Assembly (NCBI GenBank): GCA_963816855.1 | Contig: CAWFMA010000006.1 | Span: 111,730-175,729, forward strand | From: DASTFP01 sp963816855 | GTDB lineage: Bacteria; Verrucomicrobiota; Verrucomicrobiia; Chthoniobacterales; Terrimicrobiaceae | Direction: 5' to 3' | DNA: 64,000 nt | In this document: positions 27,280-35,913 of the stretch, piece by piece | Layout: each line of letters starts with the position of its first letter | Numbering within the stretch: the first letter of the stretch is position 1 | Position numbers and translations under genes: made by a program | The notes under the pieces: model-generated | Seen by the model: the letters and a program-made list of their open reading frames with translations, nothing else | What the model was told of the DNA's origin: nothing | The model's database searches: none

Positions 27280-28159
27280 GAATAGCTGCCGCCAGAAGGA
27301 GCGCCCCACCCAGACGGAGCAGCAACACGCTTCGGGGCAAGGTCGCCTCCCGGCCGCCCAGCCATCGCGCCGTGGCCCACGCCAGCACGACGCTCAGGAC
27401 GCAACGCGAACTGTAAACAATGTTGACCGCCGTGGCATCGCCGGAAAACCGGATCGCCATGGTGACGACAAAGTTCTGCAAGGCGAGCAAAACGGATCCG
27501 CCAAACAAAACCGCCCTGGCGGCCGGGGGCGGAAAAATCAACGCCCGCAGGCCGACCGCGGGAATGTAAAGCGCGCAGGTAAGAACGCCTGTGAACGAAA
27601 ACATCACCGCCACGAAATTGATCACCCCTATCTGGGCCGACCAATGCTGGAGCAGGATGTCCGTGAGGGCGTAAGCGATCGCGGCGATCAGCGAATAGGC
27701 CGCGGTGCTTCCAGAGTGCCGCGTCCAACCGTCTGTTCGCTTCTGAGAACCGGTCACCAGGAATATGCCGGCTGTGCAAATGAAGGCTGCCATCCACCAT
27801 TTCAGGCCCACGGATTCACCGAAGACGATGCTATTCAGCAAGGCGACGAAAATGACTTTGGCGCCCAGCAGAGGCGTGGCCACCGAGACGTCCCCCTTTC
27901 GCAGGGCCGCAAAAGTGAAGAGTTGCCCGACGAAGAATGTGACGGCGGCGGCGAGGGGCTTATACCCCTGGGCCATCACTTTCGCAAAGTCGGCGCCTAT
28001 CCAGAGAGGCAGATAAAGAAGGGCCATGGCCATATTTGCGGCGAAATTTACCTGCCAGACCGTGGCGCGGCCCGCCAGAGCGCGCTTGGCGCAAAGAGCG
28101 GCAATGGTGTAGACGAAGGCGCTCCCCAGAACCGCGGGTAAGGGCCACGACGGAGGCAT
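27263..28159 (-). CDS. EamA/DMT-family transporter
   Basis: A 298-residue inner-membrane protein with about ten hydrophobic helices arranged as two EamA repeats (first around GKPLA..FFVGQLFTFAALRKGDVSVA, second around LLALQNFVVTMAIRFSGDATAV). The family exports or imports small metabolites; the substrate is unknown. The ATG at 28159 is preferred to GTG at 28162. Confidence 0.88.
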   Translation of the reverse strand: MPPSWPLPAVLGSAFVYTIAALCAKRALAGRATVWQVNFAANMAMALLYLPLWIGADFAKVMAQGYKPLAAAVTFFVGQLFTFAALRKGDVSVATPLLGAKVIFVALLNSIVFGESVGLKWWMAAFICTAGIFLVTGSQKRTDGWTRHSGSTAAYSLIAAIAYALTDILLQHWSAQIGVINFVAVMFSFTGVLTCALYIPAVGLRALIFPPPAARAVLFGGSVLLALQNFVVTMAIRFSGDATAVNIVYSSRCVLSVVLAWATARWLGGREATLPRSVLLLRLGGALLLAAAILMVLA

Positions 28160-28220
28160 CACCGGCTCACCAATAATTTCCGAGAACGAAAGTCGATCGG
28201 AGAAAATGCCGGCCTGGCGA

Positions 28221-29084
28221 TCACGGCACTTCGACGGAATCCCTCTCGAGCTGCTCGATGTTCAGCTCGAGCTTGTAAGCCAAGGCGATGAACAAGGCCT
28301 GGCAAAGGCACATGGTATTCGTCAGCGAGCGGAATCCAAAGGCGTTTCCTTCCTTCACCGTGAGAAGCGCGGTGGCGAAGCGCGCGAGGGGAGACATCTG
28401 GCTGTCCGTGATGACCAGCGTGCTCGCCTTGTTGTGGTGCGCCATTCGCACGCAATACTGGGTTTCTCTGCCGTAGGGCAAAAAGCTGATCGCCACCAGA
28501 GCGTCTCCCTTGCGAATGCTGCTGATCTGCTCGCGATACATTCCTCCAAGTCCGGGAGCCAGGATGACGCGCTTGCGCGTATGTTGCAGCGCATACGCCA
28601 AATAGGAAGCCGCCGCAAACGAACGCCGCACCCCGGCAATGTAGATCGCCTTCGCCCTGAGCAAAAGGTCCAATGCCTCATCGAAAGCGCTTCCGTCAAG
28701 GGCGGATCCGAGTTCCTCCAGGCCGCGCCGGCTTCCATCAATAAACTCCCCGGCGATCTCGCTGCCTCGCAATCGTGTTCGAGTATTGGTCACCAGATTG
28801 CGGATGCGCTGCTGATAGCTTTGGATGGGAGCGACCCGCTCGGTATAGGCCCTGCGAAAAATCGCCTGCATTTCACTGAAGCCCGAAAAGCCAAAGCGCT
28901 TTGAGAACCGCACGACCGCGGACGGATGCACGTCACACGCCACGGCGATATCCGTTACCCGATCCATCATCACGCTCGAGCGGTGCTGCTCGAAGTAGCT
29001 GGCGATGCTTTTCAGCTGCCTGGGCAACGCCTCATAGGCAGCCGCTATACTGTCCATCAGTTCCTCGACGGTCGGAGTCGTCAT
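28221..29084 (-). CDS. RpiR/MurR-family transcriptional regulator
   Basis: Starting at the ATG at 29084 (MTTPTVEELMDSIAAAY), the product has 287 residues. Residues 1-80 form the RpiR-type HTH (VTDIAVACDVHPSAVVRFSKRFGF), residues about 110-260 a sugar-phosphate-binding SIS domain (AKAIYIAGVRRSFAAASYLA, KGDALVAISFLPYGRET). Such proteins sense phosphosugars and control sugar catabolism. A start at 29261 would add an unrelated 59-residue tail. No sugar gene is adjacent; the sugar importer is 32 kb away. Confidence 0.9.
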   Translation of the reverse strand: MTTPTVEELMDSIAAAYEALPRQLKSIASYFEQHRSSVMMDRVTDIAVACDVHPSAVVRFSKRFGFSGFSEMQAIFRRAYTERVAPIQSYQQRIRNLVTNTRTRLRGSEIAGEFIDGSRRGLEELGSALDGSAFDEALDLLLRAKAIYIAGVRRSFAAASYLAYALQHTRKRVILAPGLGGMYREQISSIRKGDALVAISFLPYGRETQYCVRMAHHNKASTLVITDSQMSPLARFATALLTVKEGNAFGFRSLTNTMCLCQALFIALAYKLELNIEQLERDSVEVP

Positions 29085-29308
29085 CGCCCGACAAGGTAAC
29101 GCCGGATGGAATGGAAGAAAATTTCTAAAAACAAACGCCGATCTCATAGCGTTATCCGGAGCCCGCACAAGAAAGGCGTCAACCGATCGGCCGGTCGGCC
29201 AGGCCTGGCACGGGTTCAAGTTAAAAAACGCGGCTTCCGTGCCATCCCCGGCACGCCTCAAGCAGCAGCCTTTGATTCGATCGGCGATTGAAACTTTTTG
29301 GAGAACGG

Positions 29309-30514
29309 TTACGGACCCAAGCGACTTCGAAATTCTGCCATGCTGGTTCCTCCGAACTCTCGCTTATAAATTTCGGTGATAGCCTTCTTGAGATCGTCTG
29401 CGTCGATGCTAATTACACAACGACGCTCGTACTCATCTTCGACGCCGAATTTGGTCGCTTCGCTTGCTCCGATGGTCTTCATTTGAGTGGTATCGAGGAC
29501 GATGTATTTATCTTTTTCCTCGATCGTCTTTTTCAGTCTGCCGACAACAGCGTCCAGGCGCTTCTTGGAGAGTGCCTGATTATAACGGAGAAGCTCGGCA
29601 TGGCTCAGCCCCTTTGCCGTCGCGCTCGCCCGGGCTTCCACCCGCACTGCCAATTTCTTCCAGTAGAGAGCCTGCATCACGTCCCATTTGGCATTCAAGT
29701 TCTCTCGAACCCAGGTGGCCAAGGCATTCCCCTGGTGTTTTGGCGGTTCGCCCGAACTCTTCACCACCTTGTCGAGTTCAGAGGAGTCGACATCGAAGTA
29801 AACATGATATCGCACTCCTCCGGGCGCGGTGATAGGAGGGGCGACCTCGATCGGTTCCAACTCTATGGCCATGGGCCCGAGGATCGCGGTGAAATCTCCG
29901 GTTGATCCAGCAATGATAGGATCCGGGATGGTGGCGGATTCATCCTTCACCGTCACGGAAGCCGTGCCGGGTCCGTTTTCGGTCATGGTAAGCCGAGCGA
30001 CCATCCCAATTTTAAGCGTCCGGAGTTGTTGCATCCATTGCTTCCACTCCAATTCCGGAACGCCCGGTAAGCTGATGTCCGAGGGATTTTCCCGTTGGTG
30101 ATAAGCCTCGATTTCCACCGACAGCGCGGTCGGGGAATTGCGCGGAGTTGGTGCCGGTTTTCCTTTCAAACGTGAAGTCGCCTTCCGGGGTGCATCGGAA
30201 GGGAAGGTTGGCGGCGATGGTAACGCTCCCCTGAGGTAACTTGGACCAACGTGGGGGCTTTTCGCTACCCTTGTATTGAATGGTCAGCGAGAGGCCGACT
30301 TTTCCGCGAGTCCCGGCGGGGATTCCGAGTTTCACGGAATGGTCGAAATCCGTTAGTGCGAGGTTTGCCGGACCTTTTTTTGATCGGCCTTGGAACACTT
30401 GTTGGAACGGGGATCGGAGCGATAGGCGGAAGTGCCGTCCACGGTTACTTGAGCCGTCACGTTCAGATAGGCTATGCTCAGGGAGCGAAGCCATTGTCGA
30501 ACCAGCACGTTCAT
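29309..30514 (-). CDS. OmpA-like C-terminal domain protein, frameshifted
   Basis: The C-terminal 286 codons (29309-30169) form an intact frame with YFDVDSSELDKVV and NQALSKKRLDAVV, the peptidoglycan-binding OmpA-like motif. The protein-like sequence continues upstream in two other frames: a piece with IQYKGSEKPPRWSKLPQGSV (30160-30370) and an N-terminal piece MNVLVRQWLRSLSIAY that starts at an ATG at 30514. One frame change falls at a run of seven T (30374-30380), the other at about 30125-30165. Either a degraded gene or a sequence error. The ATG overlaps the stop of the upstream ORF (TCATGA). Confidence 0.6.
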
Positions 30515-30910
30515 GATTGGTCTAATAGTTCGAGTGTGCTGTGGAACGCCGGACCCGAACGCTGCGCCTGGTTGCGCTTATAAGGAATGACGCACAGTCC
30601 CGAACGGATCTTCTGACGATCGCTCGTCTGGGGCCGCAAGGCGGGGAACCGAAGGGCATCACCTTCGCTGCTAAGTTCCCCAAAAATAGGTCCCTGGAGC
30701 TTCGCTCGGTCCCTTATAGAGAACATCGCTAAGCACTTCGTCAAAGCCCCAGACGGTTGGCAACGGCGTCCCTGCAGAGCGGGTTTCGCGCGTTGGCATG
30801 CGCTCACGAAAGTACCTTAAATGCACAAGCGCACAACGCAACCGATATGTCTCGGTCACCACCCGCGTTGAATATGGCGTGGCCGAGAGGGACGCGTCAT
30901 TTTCGAGCAC
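30511..30910 (-). CDS. Uncertain ORF pair upstream of the OmpA-like gene
   Basis: On the minus strand, a GTG ORF (30910-30671) holds RYFRERMPTRETRS and VWGFDEVLSDVLYKG, and a different frame continues with GPIFGELSSEGDALRFP to a stop that overlaps the ATG of the OmpA-like gene. The switch lies at a run of five T, so these may be one protein of about 130 residues broken by one base. No homology recognised; composition is protein-like but short. Confidence 0.35.
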
Positions 30911-31286
30911 CGCCGATGCTTAGAGCAGGGCTTCAGAGTGGAAGTAAAGACGTGCGCCAGGAGGATTGACCGTTGGCGCCGGCCGTCGTCGGCGCGCGCG
31001 AAATCTTCGGCGGCGTCGGAGACTCCAATCGTGACGGGCCCTCTTCAGGCGACATTTCGCAGGTTGCCCGTGCGCCATTTAAGGGCGACAATGACCACAT
31101 GCCCGCGGGCCGCCGCGCTATGACGCGAACCAGCTACCTCTTCCCAGGCAGTGAGATGCGGGGATCGCAACGACCTTGAGATTTGGGAGGCAAATCGAAA
31201 GTGGCTGTGCTAAATACCAAACGTGACACTGGTGATCGCTGGCGACCCGGTGAACAGTGGGCAGGCTAGTTTCAAATTCTCACGGT
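30911..31286. other. Non-coding gap before corA
   Basis: About 375 bases without a supported gene. A plus-strand frame at 30973-31179 is open from TTG and has balanced composition (REIFGGVGDSNRDGPSSGD), but I recognise nothing and see no ribosome site. I also see no promoter or terminator that I would defend. Confidence 0.4.
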
Positions 31287-32312
31287 ATGGAGACAGGCAA
31301 TCCGACATCTCCGGCGCTCGCCGAGGCGCCCAAGCGTCCCGGAGTCATCAATTGTGCCTCGTACGCGCAGGGGGTCCGAGTGGCAAACGTCGAGATCGCG
31401 GACATCAGCGAAGAGCTCAAGCATGAGGACCGGTTTATCTGGGTCGGCTTGTTCGAACCCGATGAGCAGCTGCTGCGCGAAATCCAGGAGGAATTTTGCC
31501 TTCACGACCTGGCCATCGAGGATGCGCATTGCGCGCACCAGCGGCCGAAGGTCGAGCAATACGGGAATTGTCTCTTCGTCGTGCTTCGCACGGCACACAT
31601 GGTCAGTGATCCGCAGCGCGTCGATTTTGGTGAGACGCACGTGTTTGTCGGGCCCCGCTTTGTCGTGTCGGTCAGACATGGTTCGCTGCAATCACACGTG
31701 GGCTTGCGCGCACGCTGCGAGGCCTCGCAGCACCTTCTCGCCAAAGGGCCTTGTTTTGTGCTTTACGCCTTGATGGATTTTGTGGTCGACCAATACTTTC
31801 CAATCCTTGAGACGTTGGAGGAAAAAGTGGTTGAGCTCGAAGAAGTCATTCTGGACGAGAAATTCATCCAGCAGACTGCCGGCCGGATCTATCACTTGAA
31901 GCGCGAACTTCTTTCCATCAAGCGAGCGGTCTCGCCACTCGTGGATATCTGCAGCCGGCTGATGCGGTTCGATTTGGATTTGGTGCCCGAAGACACCAAA
32001 CCCTACTATCGCGACGTTTACGACCATGCCATGCGCATAAATGAAATGGCGGACACTCTTCGTGAAGTGCTGGCAACTGCCCTCGACGCGAATCTCTCGA
32101 TGATTTCGGTATCCCAGAACAAAGACACCAAGCGCCTGGCGGCGTGGGCGGCGATCATCGCCGCTCCTACGGCGATCGCTGGCATCTACGGCATGAACTT
32201 CCAATTCATGCCGGAGCTGGGCTGGCGATACGGTTACGAAGCGATCCTTGGAGGAATGGCCCTGTTGTGCGGCGCCCTTTGGTTGGGTTTCAAGCGCTCG
32301 GGCTGGCTCTGA
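31287..32312 (+). CDS. corA: CorA-family magnesium/divalent cation transporter
   Basis: The ATG at 31287 (METGNPTS) gives 341 residues. A long cytoplasmic alpha/beta and helical part (with LLSIKRAVSPLVDICSRLM) leads to two C-terminal membrane helices, the first ending in the selectivity motif YGMNF. The loop after GMN (QFMPELGW) is typical. The protein acts as a homopentameric channel. Confidence 0.93.
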   Translation: METGNPTSPALAEAPKRPGVINCASYAQGVRVANVEIADISEELKHEDRFIWVGLFEPDEQLLREIQEEFCLHDLAIEDAHCAHQRPKVEQYGNCLFVVLRTAHMVSDPQRVDFGETHVFVGPRFVVSVRHGSLQSHVGLRARCEASQHLLAKGPCFVLYALMDFVVDQYFPILETLEEKVVELEEVILDEKFIQQTAGRIYHLKRELLSIKRAVSPLVDICSRLMRFDLDLVPEDTKPYYRDVYDHAMRINEMADTLREVLATALDANLSMISVSQNKDTKRLAAWAAIIAAPTAIAGIYGMNFQFMPELGWRYGYEAILGGMALLCGALWLGFKRSGWL

Positions 32313-32559
32313 GCAACGTGCCTCCTATCCGCGAAAACCTCGTGCGTCCGGCCCGGGCGGTTGATTCTATCTTCGGCTACCCAACGCGAAGGCGAAGTAT
32401 TCCCGAGGCTATGCCGAGACAGCGCAAGACCATAATCCGATGCCGACGTTTGCATCTGGACTGGGTTCTGATTGTATCGGATTCAGCTCGCTGCATAGAT
32501 CAGAAATGATGTCGGATGCAGCATAAGCTTAGCCAATTTTCCAGCGAATACGACGCAGA

Positions 32560-32995
32560 ATGATTGCATTAACCTCACTTCCCAGATGCGCCCTGATTCT
32601 TGTCCTTGGATCTCTTACGCGTCACGGAGCCGAAATCACTCAATCCGACACTTGACCGTATTTGAGAGAATTCGGCCTGCCGGCGCTTGCCGCAGCGGTT
32701 TTCAAAGACGGCGTGATCATTGCCTCGGGCGCCTGCGGCACGCGGCGCGCCGGCCAGGATATCCCGGTAACGATTGAGGACCGCTTCCATCTCGGCTCTG
32801 ACACCAAGGCGTTCACGTTCCCTGCTGGCCAGCCAGTTCGTGGAGGAAGGCAAACTGCGATGGGATTCGACGCTTGCCGAAATCTTCCCCGAGCTGAATG
32901 ACAAGATGGATTCCGAATTCGCCAAAATCACCCCGCAGGAGTTCGCGCACTCTATGACTCGCTCCTGGCCGCAGAAGCTTCTCCACCGCAACTGA
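32560..32995 (+). pseudogene. Class C beta-lactamase-like serine hydrolase remnant
   Basis: An ATG at 32560 begins a signal-peptide-like run (MIALTSLPRCALILVLG) that stops within 35 codons. Then, in other frames, come PALAAAVFKDGVIIASGACG, the catalytic SxxK (GSDTKAFT) and LASQFVEEGKLRWDSTLAEIFPEL. The rest of the roughly 350-residue domain, including the YxN motif, is absent. At least two frame changes plus a large 3' truncation make this a dead gene. Confidence 0.75.
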
Positions 32996-33080
32996 AACGA
33001 ACGGATTTTAATAGTAATGCCGAACCCTCCTCGCAACGGTGCCGACGCCGCACCCTAGAGGGAACCTCCTTTCTCGGTCG

Positions 33081-33845
33081 CTATCTTCTCGCTGCGGCTT
33101 TCTCCCGCGCCGCGAAGGCCGCTGCCGTTCGCGTTTCCACACCAAATTTAAGCAATATGTGCTGGACGTGTTTTTCTACGGTACGCGGCTTTGAGTCTAA
33201 GATCTGCGCGATTTCGCAATCGCGCTTGCCTTGAATCAGCCAATGCATGACGTGAGACTCTTGCCCGGTCAGTCCAATTTCACACAGGAGTTCCACGGAC
33301 GGCGCATCCGACGCCAGAGTTCGGAGTCTTGTAATTGTCTGAACGCCGACGTGGGCGCGCACAAGATGGGGAGTGAAAAGCCGCAGCCGTTTCATTTCGT
33401 CCGCGGAAAATCGCGAGTGACGATTTACGCTGGTCGCGACGATGTGTCCGGGCAGTTTAAGCGGAATCAGCAGATGGTAGCGCACGCCGTTCGGGCGCAT
33501 GATTTCGTTGTAGAGGGCTGTGCGTTCGAACTGTCGCTGACTTATGAAATCGGTGGCCTCAAGAAGACCTTGTGCGCCCTTTTGGAGCGCAGGCGCCATC
33601 GGATTTTCCGGGAACAGCTTCAGGAAGAGCGATTGCATTTCCCTGGACATGATGGGCTCCAGCGTATTTCGAGTCTCGGCCTTACCATCGCCCAGACGCG
33701 TGGAGTCCACGCTAATCACGACGTCTTCAACCAATTCGGCTATCGCCTCAAATACGCCTGTGTGAAACGTGGAAAGGTCTTCCCGCCTGTAAATACTCTC
33801 AATCGCGCAGAGCAATCGAGATGTTCCACGACTCGACAAAGACAA
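33081..33845 (-). CDS. LuxR-type response/transcription regulator
   Basis: The C-terminal HTH reads LTGQESHVMHWLIQGKRDCE and SKPRTVEKHVQHILLKFGVE, a typical GerE/LuxR fold. The N-terminal 160 residues are a GAF/PAS-like sensory domain (LCAIESIYRREDLSTFHTG at its start, YHLLIPLKLPGHIVATSV). I place the start at a TTG near 33845, where the domain begins; the frame is open to an ATG at 34073 but the extra 76 residues are low-complexity and not family-like. No kinase or quorum gene is adjacent. Confidence 0.78.
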   Translation of the reverse strand: MSLSSRGTSRLLCAIESIYRREDLSTFHTGVFEAIAELVEDVVISVDSTRLGDGKAETRNTLEPIMSREMQSLFLKLFPENPMAPALQKGAQGLLEATDFISQRQFERTALYNEIMRPNGVRYHLLIPLKLPGHIVATSVNRHSRFSADEMKRLRLFTPHLVRAHVGVQTITRLRTLASDAPSVELLCEIGLTGQESHVMHWLIQGKRDCEIAQILDSKPRTVEKHVQHILLKFGVETRTAAAFAAREKAAARR

Positions 33846-34029
33846 TGCTCCGGCACCGCAAATTCGTCGAACTATTGAAGCTTCGGTGCTCAAGCTGGGT
33901 CGTCCACCGCCCTGCCTTGCGGGGGACTTTACTGCAGGGAGGTTAGCGGTCGGGGCCGCGATGTCAAATCTTATTAGTTTGAGCGACGAACGTTGCGACG
34001 ATGCTGCTGGGGAAGGAAAGGATTTGGCG

Positions 34030-34602
34030 TCAGCCTTGCCGCGGCAACCCTCGAACGGTCGAAAACAACCCATGGCTTGTTCTCCCTCGCTTCGTCGGAT
34101 CTTCAGTTAGTCCGGAACGGCCGGTTGGGGTAAGAGAATCCCCGATGGGCTCTATGACAATTGCCGCCTCAAAGATGCGGTCGACAAGGTCACTCCATTT
34201 TAGACTGGCTTGAACTCGGAGAGGGTTCTGGCGCTGGCCCGCCCCCGCAGAGACACCCAAACTTTTGAGCAGACTCGAAAAGAACGCATTCTCATTGGAA
34301 TAGCCGATCAGGTTGAACGGACTCCAAAGGGGCAGGTCGACGTAGCCTTCCGAGCTTTGAAAGAAGGCTTGAGCGAGGTCTTCGGCGATGACGCGGCCGT
34401 AAGCGTTGGCTTCGGCCAGAGTATCGAGAGTCTCTTCGCAGTCCATCCCGAAGCTAAGAAACGTCTGCACGACTCGGTAGCGGGTTCGATTTAGCGGATG
34501 ACTGGCGACGTCTGGCTTCGAACCGGGCCACGGATATTTGCCCGGACCGACCACCGCCCGTTCCGCTCGAAACTGGGAATCTCTCGCACTCTGCATCTTC
34601 AA
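34030..34602 (-). CDS. Doubtful hypothetical ORF
   Basis: A 190-codon minus frame whose middle (RYRVVQTFLSFGMDCEETL, VDLPLWSPFNLIGYSNENAF) has a plausible amino-acid mix, but both ends look non-coding. The stretch 33846-34893 around it otherwise shows no supported gene; competing frames on the plus strand are arginine/serine-rich shadows. I give it only to mark the best candidate. Confidence 0.3.
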   Translation of the reverse strand: MKMQSARDSQFRAERAVVGPGKYPWPGSKPDVASHPLNRTRYRVVQTFLSFGMDCEETLDTLAEANAYGRVIAEDLAQAFFQSSEGYVDLPLWSPFNLIGYSNENAFFSSLLKSLGVSAGAGQRQNPLRVQASLKWSDLVDRIFEAAIVIEPIGDSLTPTGRSGLTEDPTKRGRTSHGLFSTVRGLPRQG

Positions 34603-34893
34603 TCTCCACGATACTTAGCACCGCCCCTCGAACCGGCATATGCGTGGAACTACGCATTCCTGCTCGCAGCGAGTTCAGCGTTGGCACAGCTGGGCTTTGC
34701 GGCTGAAGAAAATCCAACCTGCCGAACGACCACTCGCCTGGGGGCGCCGTCTTGCCCGGTTTTTCCGCGGGTGTCGTCCGAACGAGAAAGTCGCGCCATC
34801 CAACCCCGGTCGCGGCAATCCGCGCAAACGGTCAAAGAAGTTTTCGAGCCCGATAAAATTTGAACAGGCGCTTCGGGGGGGTATTTTCCGGAC

Positions 34894-35880
34894 GTGCCAA
34901 AAATCGTGCGATTTCATCAAACCGGCGGGGCTGAAGTTCTCCAGCTCGAGGACCTTCCAACTCCGGAACCCCAGCAAGGAGAGGCCCGCATAAAAGTTGA
35001 AGCGATCGGGCTCAACAGGGCAGAAGTAATGTTCCGAGAAGGGGCTTATCTCGAGCAACCGCAGCTGCCGTCGCTGCTCGGTTACGAAGCTTCGGGAATT
35101 GTTGAAGCGGTCGGCCCGGGAGTGACGGATCTCAAGCCGGGGGACCGGGTCAGCTCGATCCCGTCGTTTTCGCTGACAAAATATGGGACCTATGGAGAGG
35201 TTGCGGTGCTGCCAGCGTATTCTTTGGCCAAGTACCCTCCGAGGCTAAGCCCGGTCGAGGCGACGGCCATCTGGATGCAGTACCTGACGGCCTATGGATT
35301 GGTGGAATTCGGCCGGCTGGGCGAAGGCGATCAGTTGCTGATCACTGCCGCGGCGAGCAGTGTCGGCCTGGCGGCCATCCAAATCGCGAACGCTTTGGGA
35401 GCAAAGCCCATCGCAACGACGCGAAATCCGGCCAAGGAGCAGACGCTGTCCTCGGCGGGGGCCTATCAAGTCGTTAATACCCGCTCAGACACTTGGACCG
35501 AAAAAATCGGAGAAATTACCCAAGGTAAAGGGGTTGATCTGGCATTTGATCCCGTAGCCGGCGCGGGACTAGAACAGGTCGCGAAGGTGGTCCGCGACGA
35601 AGGGATCATCTTCGTTTACGGAGCGCTGGCGCCCGAACCGACGCCGTTTCCCTTGTTTGCGGCCCTCGGCAAGAACCTGACCTTTCGCGGTTATACGCTT
35701 TTGTCAATCGTCAAGATTCCGGACCGGCTGGAGCGCGCAAAGCGTTGGGTCTACGACGCGCTGTCGATAGGCAAACTGCAGCCGATCATCGCGAAAACTT
35801 TTCCGCTCAGCGAGATCGTGCAGGCGCACCGCTATATGGAGTCGAACGAACAGGTCGGAAAAATCGTTGTGACCTGCTAA
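34894..35880 (+). CDS. Zinc-independent quinone-oxidoreductase-type MDR dehydrogenase
   Basis: A 328-residue medium-chain dehydrogenase/reductase. The N-terminal GroES-like domain has GYEASGIVEAVGPGV and KPGDRVSSIPSF; the Rossmann domain has LLITAAASSVGLAAIQIANALGAK, an AASSVG-type NADPH loop as in quinone oxidoreductases. The zinc-ligand cysteines of alcohol dehydrogenases are missing, so a zinc-free reductase is likely. It stands alone and is convergent with the long membrane gene. Confidence 0.88.
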   Translation: MPKIVRFHQTGGAEVLQLEDLPTPEPQQGEARIKVEAIGLNRAEVMFREGAYLEQPQLPSLLGYEASGIVEAVGPGVTDLKPGDRVSSIPSFSLTKYGTYGEVAVLPAYSLAKYPPRLSPVEATAIWMQYLTAYGLVEFGRLGEGDQLLITAAASSVGLAAIQIANALGAKPIATTRNPAKEQTLSSAGAYQVVNTRSDTWTEKIGEITQGKGVDLAFDPVAGAGLEQVAKVVRDEGIIFVYGALAPEPTPFPLFAALGKNLTFRGYTLLSIVKIPDRLERAKRWVYDALSIGKLQPIIAKTFPLSEIVQAHRYMESNEQVGKIVVTC

Positions 35881-35913
35881 GGTTCCGGTGCTTGCTCCGA
35901 CCGAAGATGCCGC

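Noticed and set aside
30973..31179. Small plus-strand ORF before corA
   Set aside because: Composition is plausible, but I see no ribosome site and no homology; the minus strand is also open.
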